Source of the DNA: Tianweitania sp. UT-5YL-CI-8
GTDB taxonomy: Bacteria > Pseudomonadota > Alphaproteobacteria > Rhizobiales > Rhizobiaceae
Direction: 5' to 3'
Assembly: GCF_030010215.1 (NCBI RefSeq)
Contig: NZ_JASCRR010000004.1
Location: 1-64,000, forward strand
DNA length: 64,000 bases
The position numbers and the translations under genes were made by a program. Below, in pieces: positions 1 through 9,468 of the stretch. Position 1 is the stretch's first letter. The number at the start of each line of letters is the position of its first letter. Below the pieces are notes generated by a model. It worked only from the letters and a program-made list of their open reading frames with translations. It searched no databases and was not told the origin of the DNA.

Positions 1-1093
1 CCGGCTGCATGTCCTTCTTGGCCACAGCGCACACCTCCGCCACCGGCGTCGCCAGCGGCACCATGTCGGCCTTGCCGTAGAGCACCACCCGCGCGCAGGT
101 CAGCGGCACTTCCAGCGAGGTCAAATGGTACGGCCGGTGGAAGGTGAAATACGGGCCGTGGCCCATCTTCAGATCCTCCATCCGCTCCGAAATCCTCGGA
201 TGCGACATGTCGGCGATGACGAACACGCCGGGCGCAACCCCCTTGCCGATGGAATAATCGACCACGCCGACCCTCGACAGCACGCCGCCATCCTTCTGCG
301 GCACCAGCACCTTGTTCAGTTCGCTCAGCGTCGCCGCCGGGCCGTGCATGCCCGGCTTGTCGGGAACCAGGCCGGTGGCATTGGCAATCGCCGCCATCTC
401 GACCATCGTCTTGGAGCCGTCGACGAACTCCACCAGCATCCGCACATTCATGTTGCGGCGTTTTGCTTCCTCGGCATAGTCTTGCGGCACGGCGTCGATG
501 TTGAGCGGGTTGTTCTTGCCCTTGCCCGCCGCCACGATGGTATGCCCCATCGCCGAGACGAACTCGATCAGTTCCATGCAGGATGACGGCTCGTCGCCCG
601 CGCCCAGCGAATAGGTCACGCCCAGACGATCCGCCTCATGCTTGAGATAGGCGCCGATGGTCACGTCCGCCTCGACATTCATCATCACCAGATGCTTGCC
701 GTGCTCCATCGCGCGCAGGCCGATCTCCGCCCCCACGGCCGGAACGCCGGTGGCGTCGATCACCACATCGATCAGCCCGCTTTCCAGCACCAGCGACGCA
801 TCGCTGGTCACCGCCACCTTGCCCGCCTCGATCGCCTCGTTCAGCGCCGAGCCGGTGGTCACCTCGCGCGAATGGCCCTCTTCCTGATAGGCGATGCTGA
901 CCGCCTTGCCGGCATTGGGCAGGTTCAGCTCCGAAATCGCGCCGATCTCGATGCCCGGCATATGCGCCACCCGAGCGACGATATCCGTGCCCATCTCGCC
1001 CGCCCCGATCAGACCGATCCGGATCGGCTTGCCCGTCTTGCCACGCTCGATCAAATCCCGCGCCAGTCCAACCGGTGCTACATTGATAGCCAT
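1..1093 (-). CDS. Homoserine-dehydrogenase-like NAD(P)-binding oxidoreductase, C-terminus cut by window edge
   Basis: The first 364 codons are present and the 3' end lies beyond base 1. The start is ATG at 1093, preceded by GGGAGGAATTGCCT, a strong ribosome binding site. After about 25 residues comes a Rossmann fold, IRIGLIGAGEMGTDIVARV, so a dinucleotide cofactor is expected. Further in are MMNVEADVTIGAYLK and SLGAGDEPSSCMELIEF, typical of predicted homoserine-dehydrogenase-like proteins (COG4091 type) that often carry a C-terminal SAF domain and are sometimes misnamed FlgA for that reason. The substrate is unknown; in this family it is probably a small sugar acid, polyol or amino-acid derivative (inference). 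A promoter with overlapping dyads lies directly upstream, so the gene is probably controlled by a repressor. Confidence 0.8.
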   Translation of the reverse strand, partial: MAINVAPVGLARDLIERGKTGKPIRIGLIGAGEMGTDIVARVAHMPGIEIGAISELNLPNAGKAVSIAYQEEGHSREVTTGSALNEAIEAGKVAVTSDASLVLESGLIDVVIDATGVPAVGAEIGLRAMEHGKHLVMMNVEADVTIGAYLKHEADRLGVTYSLGAGDEPSSCMELIEFVSAMGHTIVAAGKGKNNPLNIDAVPQDYAEEAKRRNMNVRMLVEFVDGSKTMVEMAAIANATGLVPDKPGMHGPAATLSELNKVLVPQKDGGVLSRVGVVDYSIGKGVAPGVFVIADMSHPRISERMEDLKMGHGPYFTFHRPYHLTSLEVPLTCARVVLYGKADMVPLATPVAEVCAVAKKDMQP

Positions 1094-1139
1094 AGGCAAT
1101 TCCTCCCAGAGCGAGCTTGTCAGTGCTTTTAGGCCCCAA

Positions 1140-1181
1140 GTTGTAATGAACATATGTATTTCTGTCAATACGAATGTCCAT
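1140..1181 (-). promoter_or_regulatory. Promoter with nested-dyad operator upstream of the oxidoreductase gene
   Basis: On the minus strand, TTGACA (1168-1163) is followed after exactly 17 bases by TACAAC (1145-1140), a plausible sigma-70 promoter about 45 bases from the ATG at 1093. A two-fold symmetric pattern covers 1146-1181: outer arms ATGAACAT (1146-1153) and ATGTCCAT (1174-1181) match as inverted repeats at 7 of 8 positions, and inner arms GTATT (1156-1160) and AATAC (1167-1171) match perfectly. The dyad covers the -35 box and spacer, which suits a repressor site. The regulator is not in the window. Confidence 0.55.
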
Positions 1182-1376
1182 ATTTTGGGTCGAGGTGCAT
1201 CGGCTAAACGGATTGCGACGACGGGTACGGGCGCCCCTTTCCGCGCTCTGTCGCGCGGCTGGCCATTTGCTTGCTTTGACCGCAAGCCGCCGTTTCAAGG
1301 AGAGATTCTCGACTTCTGGACCCGGTCGCTGCACCCTGCCCGCCAAAAGCCACGATCTGGCTGTTTGCATGCGCGG

Positions 1377-1889
1377 ATGACCGATTCCACCGCTCCCACC
1401 GCCCGGCACGGCTCGTCCGGCCTTCGCTTCAGACCCGCCAGCCTGGTCTTGGCGGCCAGTTTATGTGCCGCCCTTCTGTCGGCGTGCCAGACCGGCGGCA
1501 GGATCGAAGGCGGCGCTATCGTTTCCCCACAGGGCCAAAGCTACCTCAACGATATCCGCGCCGGGCAAGGCATGTCCGCCATGACGCCCGACGCGAAGCT
1601 GGGTCAGGCTGCTCTGCAGCAGGCCGGCTACATGGCCGGAAGCGGCAAGATGGTGCACACCACCGGCCGAGGCAAGGATTTCGCCACGCGCATCAAAGAC
1701 AACGAGATTGAAGGTGCCGCCTCGGAAAACATCGCCCAGGGCCGCATGGACATGGCCAAGCTGTTCCAGATGTGGCGGGACTCCCCCGCTCACCGCCGCA
1801 ACATGCTGGACGAGCGTTTCAACCGCTTCGGCCTGGCTTACGTGACCCGCGGCGGCGAGCGCTACTGGGCGCTGGTCATGGGGCGGTAG
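1377..1889 (+). CDS. CAP-domain (SCP/PR1-like) lipoprotein
   Basis: 170 residues. The N-terminus has a hydrophobic signal ending in lipobox LLSAC, so the protein is probably lipid-anchored facing the periplasm. The rest resembles the bacterial CAP superfamily: an N-terminal segment with YLNDIRAGQGMSAMTPDAKLGQAALQQA-like helix content, the central ASENIAQG segment (the conserved GENI-type motif) and MWRDSPAHRRNMLDERFNRFGLAY, the conserved SPxHRxNML helix, followed by a WALVMG strand. Function is unknown for most bacterial CAP proteins. The ATG at 1377 was chosen because the signal peptide follows it; the frame is open further upstream but that part overlaps the neighbouring promoter and looks non-coding. 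Confidence 0.75.
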   Translation: MTDSTAPTARHGSSGLRFRPASLVLAASLCAALLSACQTGGRIEGGAIVSPQGQSYLNDIRAGQGMSAMTPDAKLGQAALQQAGYMAGSGKMVHTTGRGKDFATRIKDNEIEGAASENIAQGRMDMAKLFQMWRDSPAHRRNMLDERFNRFGLAYVTRGGERYWALVMGR

Positions 1890-1918
1890 GGGTAACGGGA
1901 AGTCTTCCTGCCCGCAGG

Positions 1919-2062
1919 ATACCCCCCACCCCTAACCCCTCCCCACAGGTGGGAGGGGGACTCCGCATGCGCTTGATGCGCAGCGACAAGGGTCTTTGTT
2001 GAAACGCGGCAAAGACGCCTCCCTCGCCCTTGTGGGGAGGGATAAAGGGTGGGGGTTAAACG
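1919..2062. repeat. Inverted pair of a GC-rich intergenic repeat
   Basis: The left arm (about 1920-1968) has CCCCCCACCCCTAACCCCT followed by CCCCACAGGTGGGAGGG. The right arm (about 2016-2062) is the same element inverted, reading CCTCCCTCGCCCTTGTGG then GGAGGGATAAAGGGTGGG. The pair fills the gap between the CAP gene and emrB. It would form a long imperfect hairpin in RNA, like the short palindromic intergenic elements common in rhizobial genomes. It may also help end transcription of the two convergent genes (inference). Confidence 0.7.
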
Positions 2063-2089
2063 TCGGGCACCGACTTTGATGCCGAATTC

Positions 2090-3631
2090 TCAATCCATAT
2101 GCGCGGCGGGTGCGGCACCGGCCATGACAGCCTTGGGCTTGCGCAAGAGCAACGCCAGCGGGATGGCGCAGAGCGTGACGATCATCATCAGCTTGAAGTC
2201 GTTGACATAGGAGATCATCAGCGACTGGATGTTCACCAGATTGTCCATCTGCTGCAGCGCCGAGGGATCGCCGGCAACGGCCTGCGGCGAGATCGCCACA
2301 AGATTGGGATTGAACGGCGAAATCGCCGTACTCAGCTCGGCATGGTTGATCTGCGTGTTACGGATCAACAGCAGCGTCACGATCGAAATGCCAATGGACG
2401 AACCGATATTGCGCACCAGGCTGAACAGGCTCGCGGCATCTGTGCGGTGGCGCGGGTGCAAGGTGGCGAAGGCCACCGTCGACAGCGGCACGAAGACCAG
2501 CCCCAGCCCAAGACCCTGGATGACGCCGCTGACGATAATCAAATAATCATCCATCTGCGGCGTGAAGCCGGTCATCATGTAGAGCGACACCGCTGTCAGC
2601 GACAGGCCGGCGACGACGAGATAGCGCGAATCGACCATGCGGACCAACCGGCCGACCAGGATCATCGACACCATGGTGCCGACACCGCGCGGCGCCATGA
2701 CGAGGCCCGTCGTCGTCGTGGGATAGCCGAAGATGCGCGACAGCATGGGCGGCAGCAGCGCGAGGCTCGCCAGAAGGATGATGCCGATGATGAAGATGAA
2801 GACCAGTCCGGTCACGAAATTGCGGTCGAGAAAGATCTCGGGATCGAGAAACGGATTCTTGGCGGATGCCATATGCACGGCAAAAATCCAGAATCCGCTG
2901 ATGGCGACGGCCATTTCGATCCAGATTTCGGGCGAGGAAAACCAGTCGACCTCGCCGCCGCGATCGAGCATGAGCTGCAACGCGCCGACGCCGAGCGATA
3001 GCATGGCGAAGCCGAAGAAATCGAAGCCGCGCAGCCGCTTGACCACGGTGGGCAGATAGGCGGCGCAGCCCATGAAGGCTAAGATGCCGACAGGCAGGTT
3101 GATGAAAAACACCCAGCGCCAGTCGAAGCTTTCGGTCAGCCAGCCGCCCAGCGTCGGCCCGATGATCGGCCCGACCATGATGCCGGCGCCCCACATCGCC
3201 ATGGCGGAGCCGTGGCGTTCCTTGGGGTTGATGTCGAGCAGGAAGGTCTGCGACAGCGGCACGATCGAGGCGCCGAAGATGCCTTGCAGGACGCGGAACG
3301 CCACCATCGACTCCAGGCTCCAGGCGATGCCGCAGAGCATGGAGGCGACGGTGAAGCCGACGACGGATGTGAGGAACAGCTCCTTGCGGCCGAAGCGGTC
3401 AGACAGCCAGCCGGTGACCGGCGTCATGATCGCGGCAGCCACGATGTAGGACGTCAGCACCCAGTTGATAGTATCCTGGGAGGCGCCGAGGTCGCCCACC
3501 ATAGACGGCAGCGCGACATTGGCGATGGTGGTGTCGAGCACCTGCATGATCGTGGCCAGCATCACCGAAACGGTGATCAGGCCACGATGCGGCACTTCGA
3601 CGAAACCCGTCGATGCTTGCGACTGGCTCAT
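2090..3631 (-). CDS. emrB: DHA2-family multidrug efflux MFS transporter (EmrB/QacA type)
   Basis: 513 residues, the usual length for a 14-helix DHA2 drug:H+ antiporter. Motif D1 is LDTTIANVALPSM near residue 35, motif A is GWLSDRFGRKELF between helices 2 and 3, and antiporter motif C is GPIIGPTLGGWL in helix 5. The inner-membrane pump is expected to work with the membrane-fusion protein encoded 21 bases upstream and with an outer-membrane channel not encoded here. It is the last gene of a marR-emrA-emrB operon, so expression probably responds to ligands of the MarR regulator. Substrates cannot be predicted. Confidence 0.93.
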   Translation of the reverse strand: MSQSQASTGFVEVPHRGLITVSVMLATIMQVLDTTIANVALPSMVGDLGASQDTINWVLTSYIVAAAIMTPVTGWLSDRFGRKELFLTSVVGFTVASMLCGIAWSLESMVAFRVLQGIFGASIVPLSQTFLLDINPKERHGSAMAMWGAGIMVGPIIGPTLGGWLTESFDWRWVFFINLPVGILAFMGCAAYLPTVVKRLRGFDFFGFAMLSLGVGALQLMLDRGGEVDWFSSPEIWIEMAVAISGFWIFAVHMASAKNPFLDPEIFLDRNFVTGLVFIFIIGIILLASLALLPPMLSRIFGYPTTTTGLVMAPRGVGTMVSMILVGRLVRMVDSRYLVVAGLSLTAVSLYMMTGFTPQMDDYLIIVSGVIQGLGLGLVFVPLSTVAFATLHPRHRTDAASLFSLVRNIGSSIGISIVTLLLIRNTQINHAELSTAISPFNPNLVAISPQAVAGDPSALQQMDNLVNIQSLMISYVNDFKLMMIVTLCAIPLALLLRKPKAVMAGAAPAAHMD

Positions 3632-3652
3632 GACATCACGACTTTCTGCCGT

Positions 3653-4795
3653 TTACTGCCCGGCGTAGGCTTTCCCGAACAGGCTTGCGAAGCCGCGCGA
3701 AGCCCCCGTATCGATGGAAACGTCGGCGCTCATGCCGGTGCGCAGCGCAACGTCCGCGCCGTCCGTATCGATCTTGACCCGAACCGGGATGCGCTGGGTC
3801 ACCTTGACCCAGTTGCCGGTTGCGTTCTGGGCGGGCAGCAGCGAGAACTCCGCGCCTGTCCCCGCACCGATGGCCTGGACCGTGCCCTTGAAGGGGCGGT
3901 CGGGATAGGTGTCGAGCACGACGTCGACCTCCTGGCCCGGCTTGATGTGGGTCAGCTGCGTTTCCTTGAAATTGGCATCCACCCAGGTATCGCCGGTCTC
4001 CACCAGGCTGAAAAGAGCCGTGCCGGCGGTAACGAACTGGCCGATCTTGACCGACGAAGCCTGGTACACCACGCCGTCGCCGGGCGCCCGGACCGTCGTC
4101 TGCGACAGCGTGTAGGCAGCCTTGTCGCGGGCGGCGAGTGCTGCCAGAACGGCGGGATGCTGGTCGGTGGCGATATCGGGATCGCCGCCAAGGCCTGCGC
4201 GCGCGCTGGCGATGCCCTGGATGGCCGACAGGTGCTCGTCTTCGGCGCGCTGCAGGTCGCGGCGCGCTTCGTCCAGCGAAGACTTGGCGCTGATGCCCTT
4301 GCTGGCGAGATCCTCGCTGCGGTCGAACTGCGCTTTGAGATAATCCACTTCGCCGGCTGCGACGCGTTCCTGCGCCATGGCCTGGCTGTAGGCGGCGCGA
4401 AGCTGCTCGACCTGCAGCCGCGCCTGGGCAAGCGCCGCATCCGCCTGGGCAAGTGCGATGCGATAAGGCTCGGGATCGATCTCGAACAGTTCGTCGCCGG
4501 CCTTAACCTGCGCGTTGTCCATTATCCCGATCTTGACGATGCGGCCCGCCGCTTCCGACGCGATGTTGACGCGCGCCTGGCGCAGATTGGCGTTTTCGGT
4601 TTCCTGATAGCGCCCGCCGGTGATCCAGACATAGCTGCCGCCGGCGATAAAGGCCAAGGGCAATGCCGCCATCAGGAGGAAACGGCCGCGACCGCGCTTC
4701 TTCAGCGGCTTTTCCGCCGGAGCGGAAGCGGCGGTCGGCTGCGGGTCCACTGTAATTTTCTCTGCGTTTTCATCGATCTTAGCAACCGCGTTCAT
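3653..4795 (-). CDS. emrA: HlyD-family membrane fusion protein (EmrA type)
   Basis: 380 residues: a cytoplasmic tail, one membrane segment near residues 38-60 (LLMAALPLAFIAGGSYVWI), then a periplasmic adaptor. The split biotinyl-lipoyl domain is seen in NIASEAAGRIVKIGIMDNAQVKAGDELFEIDP and later APGDGVVYQASSVKIGQFV, with a helical hairpin of about 110 residues between them and a C-terminal beta-barrel (VDANFKETQLTHIKPGQEV). It links the inner-membrane pump EmrB to an outer-membrane channel. The start codon overlaps the marR stop (ATGA, 4792-4795), which indicates translational coupling. Confidence 0.93.
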   Translation of the reverse strand: MNAVAKIDENAEKITVDPQPTAASAPAEKPLKKRGRGRFLLMAALPLAFIAGGSYVWITGGRYQETENANLRQARVNIASEAAGRIVKIGIMDNAQVKAGDELFEIDPEPYRIALAQADAALAQARLQVEQLRAAYSQAMAQERVAAGEVDYLKAQFDRSEDLASKGISAKSSLDEARRDLQRAEDEHLSAIQGIASARAGLGGDPDIATDQHPAVLAALAARDKAAYTLSQTTVRAPGDGVVYQASSVKIGQFVTAGTALFSLVETGDTWVDANFKETQLTHIKPGQEVDVVLDTYPDRPFKGTVQAIGAGTGAEFSLLPAQNATGNWVKVTQRIPVRVKIDTDGADVALRTGMSADVSIDTGASRGFASLFGKAYAGQ

Positions 4796-5280
4796 GCTGG
4801 CGTGCCTTCCTTAAGCTGTGCCTCTCCGCCAGACACGCCGTCCGCTTCGGAGAGATTTGCAATGATCGTTTCGAGCCCGTTCACGAAGGCGTGGCGCTGG
4901 TCCGAGGACAGGCCCGTCAACGCCTCGTCGAAAATCTGGTGGGCCATGCCCTTGACCTTGGTAAACACGCCACGGCTGCGCTCGGTCGGAAACACCATGC
5001 GCACGCGGCGATCGTTATCGTCGGCGCGGCGCTCGACCCATCCGCCCTCTGCCATGCGGTCGACCAAGCGCGAGACGCTGATCGGCTCGATCTCGAGCAG
5101 TTCGGCAAGGCGCGCCTGGGCAATGCCCGGCTCCTTGACGACGCGCACCATCAGCCGCCACTGCGCCGAGGACAGGCCGTATTGCGCTGCGTTCGCGTCG
5201 AAGCGCTTGCGCAGCAGCCTTTGGGCGTCATGCAGCAGAAAACCGATTTTCTCGATGGGCTCAGCGTTCATGAGTGTCAT
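4792..5280 (-). CDS. MarR-family transcriptional regulator of the efflux operon
   Basis: 162 residues with the MarR winged helix: YGLSSAQWRLMVRVVKEPG, recognition helix region QARLAELLEIEPISVSRLV and the wing EGGWVERRADDNDRRVRMV with the conserved DRR. It is the first gene of an operon with emrA and emrB and by analogy represses that operon until a drug or phenolic ligand binds. The ATG at 5280 or the second ATG at 5271 could be the start; neither has a clear ribosome binding site. Paired TCATGA motifs surround this start. Confidence 0.9.
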   Translation of the reverse strand: MTLMNAEPIEKIGFLLHDAQRLLRKRFDANAAQYGLSSAQWRLMVRVVKEPGIAQARLAELLEIEPISVSRLVDRMAEGGWVERRADDNDRRVRMVFPTERSRGVFTKVKGMAHQIFDEALTGLSSDQRHAFVNGLETIIANLSEADGVSGGEAQLKEGTPA

Positions 5281-5302
5281 ATATTGTAAGCATGCTCATG
5301 AA
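5267..5302. promoter_or_regulatory. Candidate MarR operator at the marR start
   Basis: TTCATGAG (5267-5274) and CTCATGAA (5295-5302) form a perfect inverted repeat with a 20-base gap. Each arm contains the palindrome TCATGA, and a GCATGC palindrome lies between them. The site covers the translation start of marR, where self-repressing MarR proteins often bind. That this is the operator is inference. Confidence 0.35.
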
Positions 5303-5385
5303 ACAAGCCGGCATTTTTGCATAGCAGCATCGCCGCCAGCGAATAGCTGGCAGCGATCACGAACTCAGTCGATGAAATTGGAAAC

Positions 5386-6006
5386 TTACGTCTGGACGAC
5401 CACGACCTGGGCGCCGACCTCGGCGCGGGCATAGAGGTCGATGACGTCATGGTTGAGCATGCGCACGCAGCCGCTGGACATGGCGTGCCCGATGGACTTG
5501 GGCTGGTTGGTGCCATGAATGCGGAACATGGTGTCGTTGCCGCCGCGATAAAGATAGAGCGCACGCGCGCCGAGCGGATTGTTGAGGCCTCCGGCCATGC
5601 CACCGGCGAAGCGCTTATTGCGGGGATCGCGACGAATCATGTTGCCCGTCGGCGTCCAGCTCGGCCATTCCGCCTTGCGGCCCACCTTGGCGCTGCCGCT
5701 GAGCGCGAGCCCAGCCTTGCCGACGCCAATGCCGTAACGCATCGCCTCCCCGCCCTCCATCACATAATAAAGACGCCGCTCAGGCGTGTTCACCACGATG
5801 GTGCCGGGAGCATGCGGGCCCGAATAAGCCACCTTCTGGCGGCGAAGCTCTGGCGCGATCTGGTCGAGCGGCATGGCCGGCAGCGGATATTTGTCATCGG
5901 GCACTGGGCCATAGGCCATGACGGCCGGATTTTGAAATGGTCTCGTGGCGCAACCGGCCAGAAACAATGGCATGCCGATCAGCAAACCCCGCCGCGACAA
6001 CGTCAT
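5386..6006 (-). CDS. L,D-transpeptidase (YkuD family), lipoprotein with Tat-like signal
   Basis: 206 residues from ATG 6006, which has GGGGG seven bases upstream; an in-frame ATG at 6027 is the alternative. The N-terminus MTLSRRGLLIGMPLFLAGC combines a twin-arginine motif (SRRGLL) with a lipobox (LAGC), so the protein may be exported folded by Tat and then lipidated. The YkuD catalytic domain is clear: IVVNTPERRLYYV at its start, MFRIHGTNQPKSIG with the conserved His, and SSGCVRMLNHDVIDLY, the SxGCxR(M) motif with the catalytic Cys. Such enzymes form 3-3 peptidoglycan cross-links or attach outer-membrane proteins to peptidoglycan. It is divergent from groES. Confidence 0.88.
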   Translation of the reverse strand: MTLSRRGLLIGMPLFLAGCATRPFQNPAVMAYGPVPDDKYPLPAMPLDQIAPELRRQKVAYSGPHAPGTIVVNTPERRLYYVMEGGEAMRYGIGVGKAGLALSGSAKVGRKAEWPSWTPTGNMIRRDPRNKRFAGGMAGGLNNPLGARALYLYRGGNDTMFRIHGTNQPKSIGHAMSSGCVRMLNHDVIDLYARAEVGAQVVVVQT

Positions 6007-6142
6007 GCGAACCCCCGTCAAATTCATCGAACCTGACGTTGGTTAATGCGGTTATGGTTAATGAACGGCTAACACGCCGCGATCCAGCGGCCACCCCTCG
6101 CGTCGCAGCGACAAAAAGCAGGCGACGATGCAACTGTCTTGC

Positions 6143-6171
6143 TTGACTTGTCGGAACGCCTGGACTATCTC
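6143..6171 (+). promoter_or_regulatory. groESL promoter
   Basis: TTGACT (6143-6148) and TATCTC (6166-6171) are separated by 17 bases. Transcription should begin near 6178, immediately before the CIRCE element, the normal arrangement for HrcA-repressed groESL operons. The extended CTTGACTT also resembles the -35 of alphaproteobacterial heat-shock (RpoH) promoters, so dual control is possible. Confidence 0.6.
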
Positions 6172-6180
6172 AGCGACGCG

Positions 6181-6207
6181 TTAGCACTCCCGCATGGAGA
6201 GTGCTAA
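6181..6207. promoter_or_regulatory. CIRCE element (HrcA operator)
   Basis: TTAGCACTC (6181-6189), nine bases, then GAGTGCTAA (6199-6207): a perfect match to the CIRCE consensus. HrcA binds this inverted repeat and represses groESL until heat or misfolded protein titrates GroEL. hrcA is not in the window. Confidence 0.97.
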
Positions 6208-6265
6208 CAGCAGTCCGGTAAGCCGGATACAGAACGTTTCTTACCAGTTCACCGAGGAAATTCAC

Positions 6266-6562
6266 ATGGCTAACTCGAACTTCCGTCCGCTTCATGACCG
6301 CGTGGTCGTCAAGCGGCTCGAATCCGAAGAGAAGACCAAGGGCGGCATCATCATCCCCGACACCGCCAAGGAAAAGCCGCAGGAAGGCGAAATCGTCGCT
6401 GTCGGTTCCGGCGCGCGCGACGAAGCTGGCAAGCTCGTCCCGCTGGACGTCAAGGCTGGCGACAAGGTTCTGTTCGGCAAGTGGTCCGGCACGGAAGTCA
6501 AGCTCAATGGCGAAGACCTTCTGATCATGAAGGAATCCGACATCATGGGCATCATCGGCTGA
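6266..6562 (+). CDS. groES: Co-chaperonin GroES
   Basis: 98 residues, the usual length. [47 protein letters not shown] is a typical GroES N-terminus with the mobile loop around [11 protein letters not shown] that contacts GroEL. The heptameric lid caps the GroEL chamber during ATP-driven folding in the cytoplasm. ATG 6266 is preceded by GAGGAAATTCAC. It is first in a two-gene operon, 70 bases before groEL, under CIRCE control. Confidence 0.98.
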   Translation: MANSNFRPLHDRVVVKRLESEEKTKGGIIIPDTAKEKPQEGEIVAVGSGARDEAGKLVPLDVKAGDKVLFGKWSGTEVKLNGEDLLIMKESDIMGIIG

Positions 6563-6605
6563 TCCAGCCGGTTTTCCGCACCATCAATGAAATTCGGGCC
6601 TTTGA

Positions 6606-8282
<1,677 letters not shown>

Positions 8283-8306
8283 GTCCAGCCTCTCCAAGGC
8301 TTACGG

Positions 8307-8337
8307 AAAGGGCGGCTCGCAAGAGCCGCCCTTTTTT
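8307..8337 (+). terminator. Rho-independent terminator of groESL
   Basis: The stem GGGCGGCTC / GAGCCGCCC with loop GCAA is followed by TTTTTT, 26 bases after the groEL stop codon. Confidence 0.93.
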
Positions 8338-8409
8338 GTCAAACGAAACAAGCATCTTGAGTTAAACTTGCTGCATGGGTCGGCATCGTTCACAGCGACG
8401 AGAGGGTGC

Positions 8410-8805
8410 ATGTCAAAAATAACTTTATCATATCTACTTGCAGTCCCATGTTTACTCATGGCCTCTTGTGGAAACGACAATGGAAGATTTGAATATAAGG
8501 AATCGGCCATCAAACGCGATGGTAGCGAAACAATTGTAAACTCCTTGAAATCGTATTCGAAAATCTGCTTGATCGGGCGCGAGGTGTTGAGCGCCAACAA
8601 GCTGGTCAAGGAAAGCGGGATATCCGGATGCCCCGAAATTAAAGATCAAGGTATTGTCGTTTACGAGAAAAATGTTTGCTCCTTTTATCCGATATCAAAC
8701 ATTACGGTGATGGATGACTACGATATCGAGTGTCGAGAGGGCATTCAGAAAATCGAGATATTCAAACATGCTCGTGGAAATGTACTTGTGTTTGACAGTC
8801 AATGA
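8410..8805 (+). CDS. Orphan AT-rich lipoprotein of unknown function
   Basis: 131 residues from ATG 8410. The signal sequence MSKITLSYLLAVPCLLMASC ends in lipobox LMASC. The mature part has several Cys residues (KICLIGRE, SGCPEI, KNVCSFYP, DIECREG) that could form disulfides in the periplasm. No family is recognised. The gene is clearly richer in A+T than its neighbours and uses codons such as ATA, TTA and AGA that are rare around it, which suggests recent acquisition. It lies directly between the groESL terminator and a decayed hicB gene, so this 0.8 kb patch looks accessory. Confidence 0.6.
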   Translation: MSKITLSYLLAVPCLLMASCGNDNGRFEYKESAIKRDGSETIVNSLKSYSKICLIGREVLSANKLVKESGISGCPEIKDQGIVVYEKNVCSFYPISNITVMDDYDIECREGIQKIEIFKHARGNVLVFDSQ

Positions 8806-8840
8806 ATTCAATAATTAAAGACGCTATTTAATGGTGATTT

Positions 8841-9124
8841 GTGCACTATATCGCGTTAACCCACAAAGACCCCGACAGCGCCTACGGCGTCAGTTTCCCG
8901 GACATTCCAGGCTGCTTTTCGGCCGGCGATAGCGTTGACGAGGCGGCATAGAATGCGGCTGAAGCATTGGCCGGTCATATCAGAATGATTGAGGCGGACG
9001 GCGATGCCGTCCGGAATCGCGCAATTGTCATGCGATTCCGGCGAATACCAAGGTTGACGAGGAAGCGGAGGACTTGGTGATGACGGTCGCCATCCCACTT
9101 TCGATAAAAAATTCCTACTTTTGA
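8841..9124 (+). pseudogene. Decayed HicB-family antitoxin gene
   Basis: From GTG 8841 the reading is VHYIALTHKDPDSAYGVSFP then DIPGCFSAGDSVDEAA, the typical HicB N-terminal partial RNase-H-like fold. TAG interrupts it at 8949-8951, after which NAAEALAGHIRMIEADGDAV continues in the same frame. Further on, the family's VDEEAEDLVMTVAIPL segment appears in a different frame (to TGA 9122-9124), so at least one frameshift has also occurred. No HicA toxin reading was seen beside it. This is a relic of a toxin-antitoxin or HicB-type orphan gene. Confidence 0.75.
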
Positions 9125-9151
9125 TCTTGCAGTTATCTCGTTCCAGCGCTG

Positions 9152-9330
9152 CGCAGCCCCTCACCTGCCTGCCGGCTTCCTCTCCCCGTAAAAGGGGCGA
9201 GGAACGATATCATCAACGGTTTCGCCAATCTCTAACGTCAGTTACTTGCGAAAACGGCTGCGCAAGCGCACTTCTCCCCGTTTACGGGGAGAAGGTCCCG
9301 GCAGGGGGATGAGGGGCGGCGCTGGCGGAG
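9152..9330. repeat. Inverted pair of a second intergenic repeat family
   Basis: The left copy (about 9152-9235) contains GCCCCTCACCTGCCTGCCGG and then CTCTCCCCGTAAAAGGGGCGAGG. The right copy (about 9270-9330), inverted, contains CTTCTCCCCGTTTACGGGGA, then CCCGGCAGGGGGATGAGGGG. Each has its own short hairpin (CTCCCCGT/ACGGGGAG type) and the two can pair with each other. Such elements recur between genes in many Hyphomicrobiales genomes. The segment between them and up to 9468 holds no recognisable gene. Confidence 0.7.
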
Positions 9331-9468
9331 GTGGTTATGCAAGGCAAGCCACCCAGCTGGACCGAATAACTCTGAAAAAATATGCCGGCCTCCGGAACCC
9401 TTTCCTTCATGCCGCGTTTTATGAATGTCCAACGCATTTCAACGGAAGCAATTCCAAGAGAGCACGGA

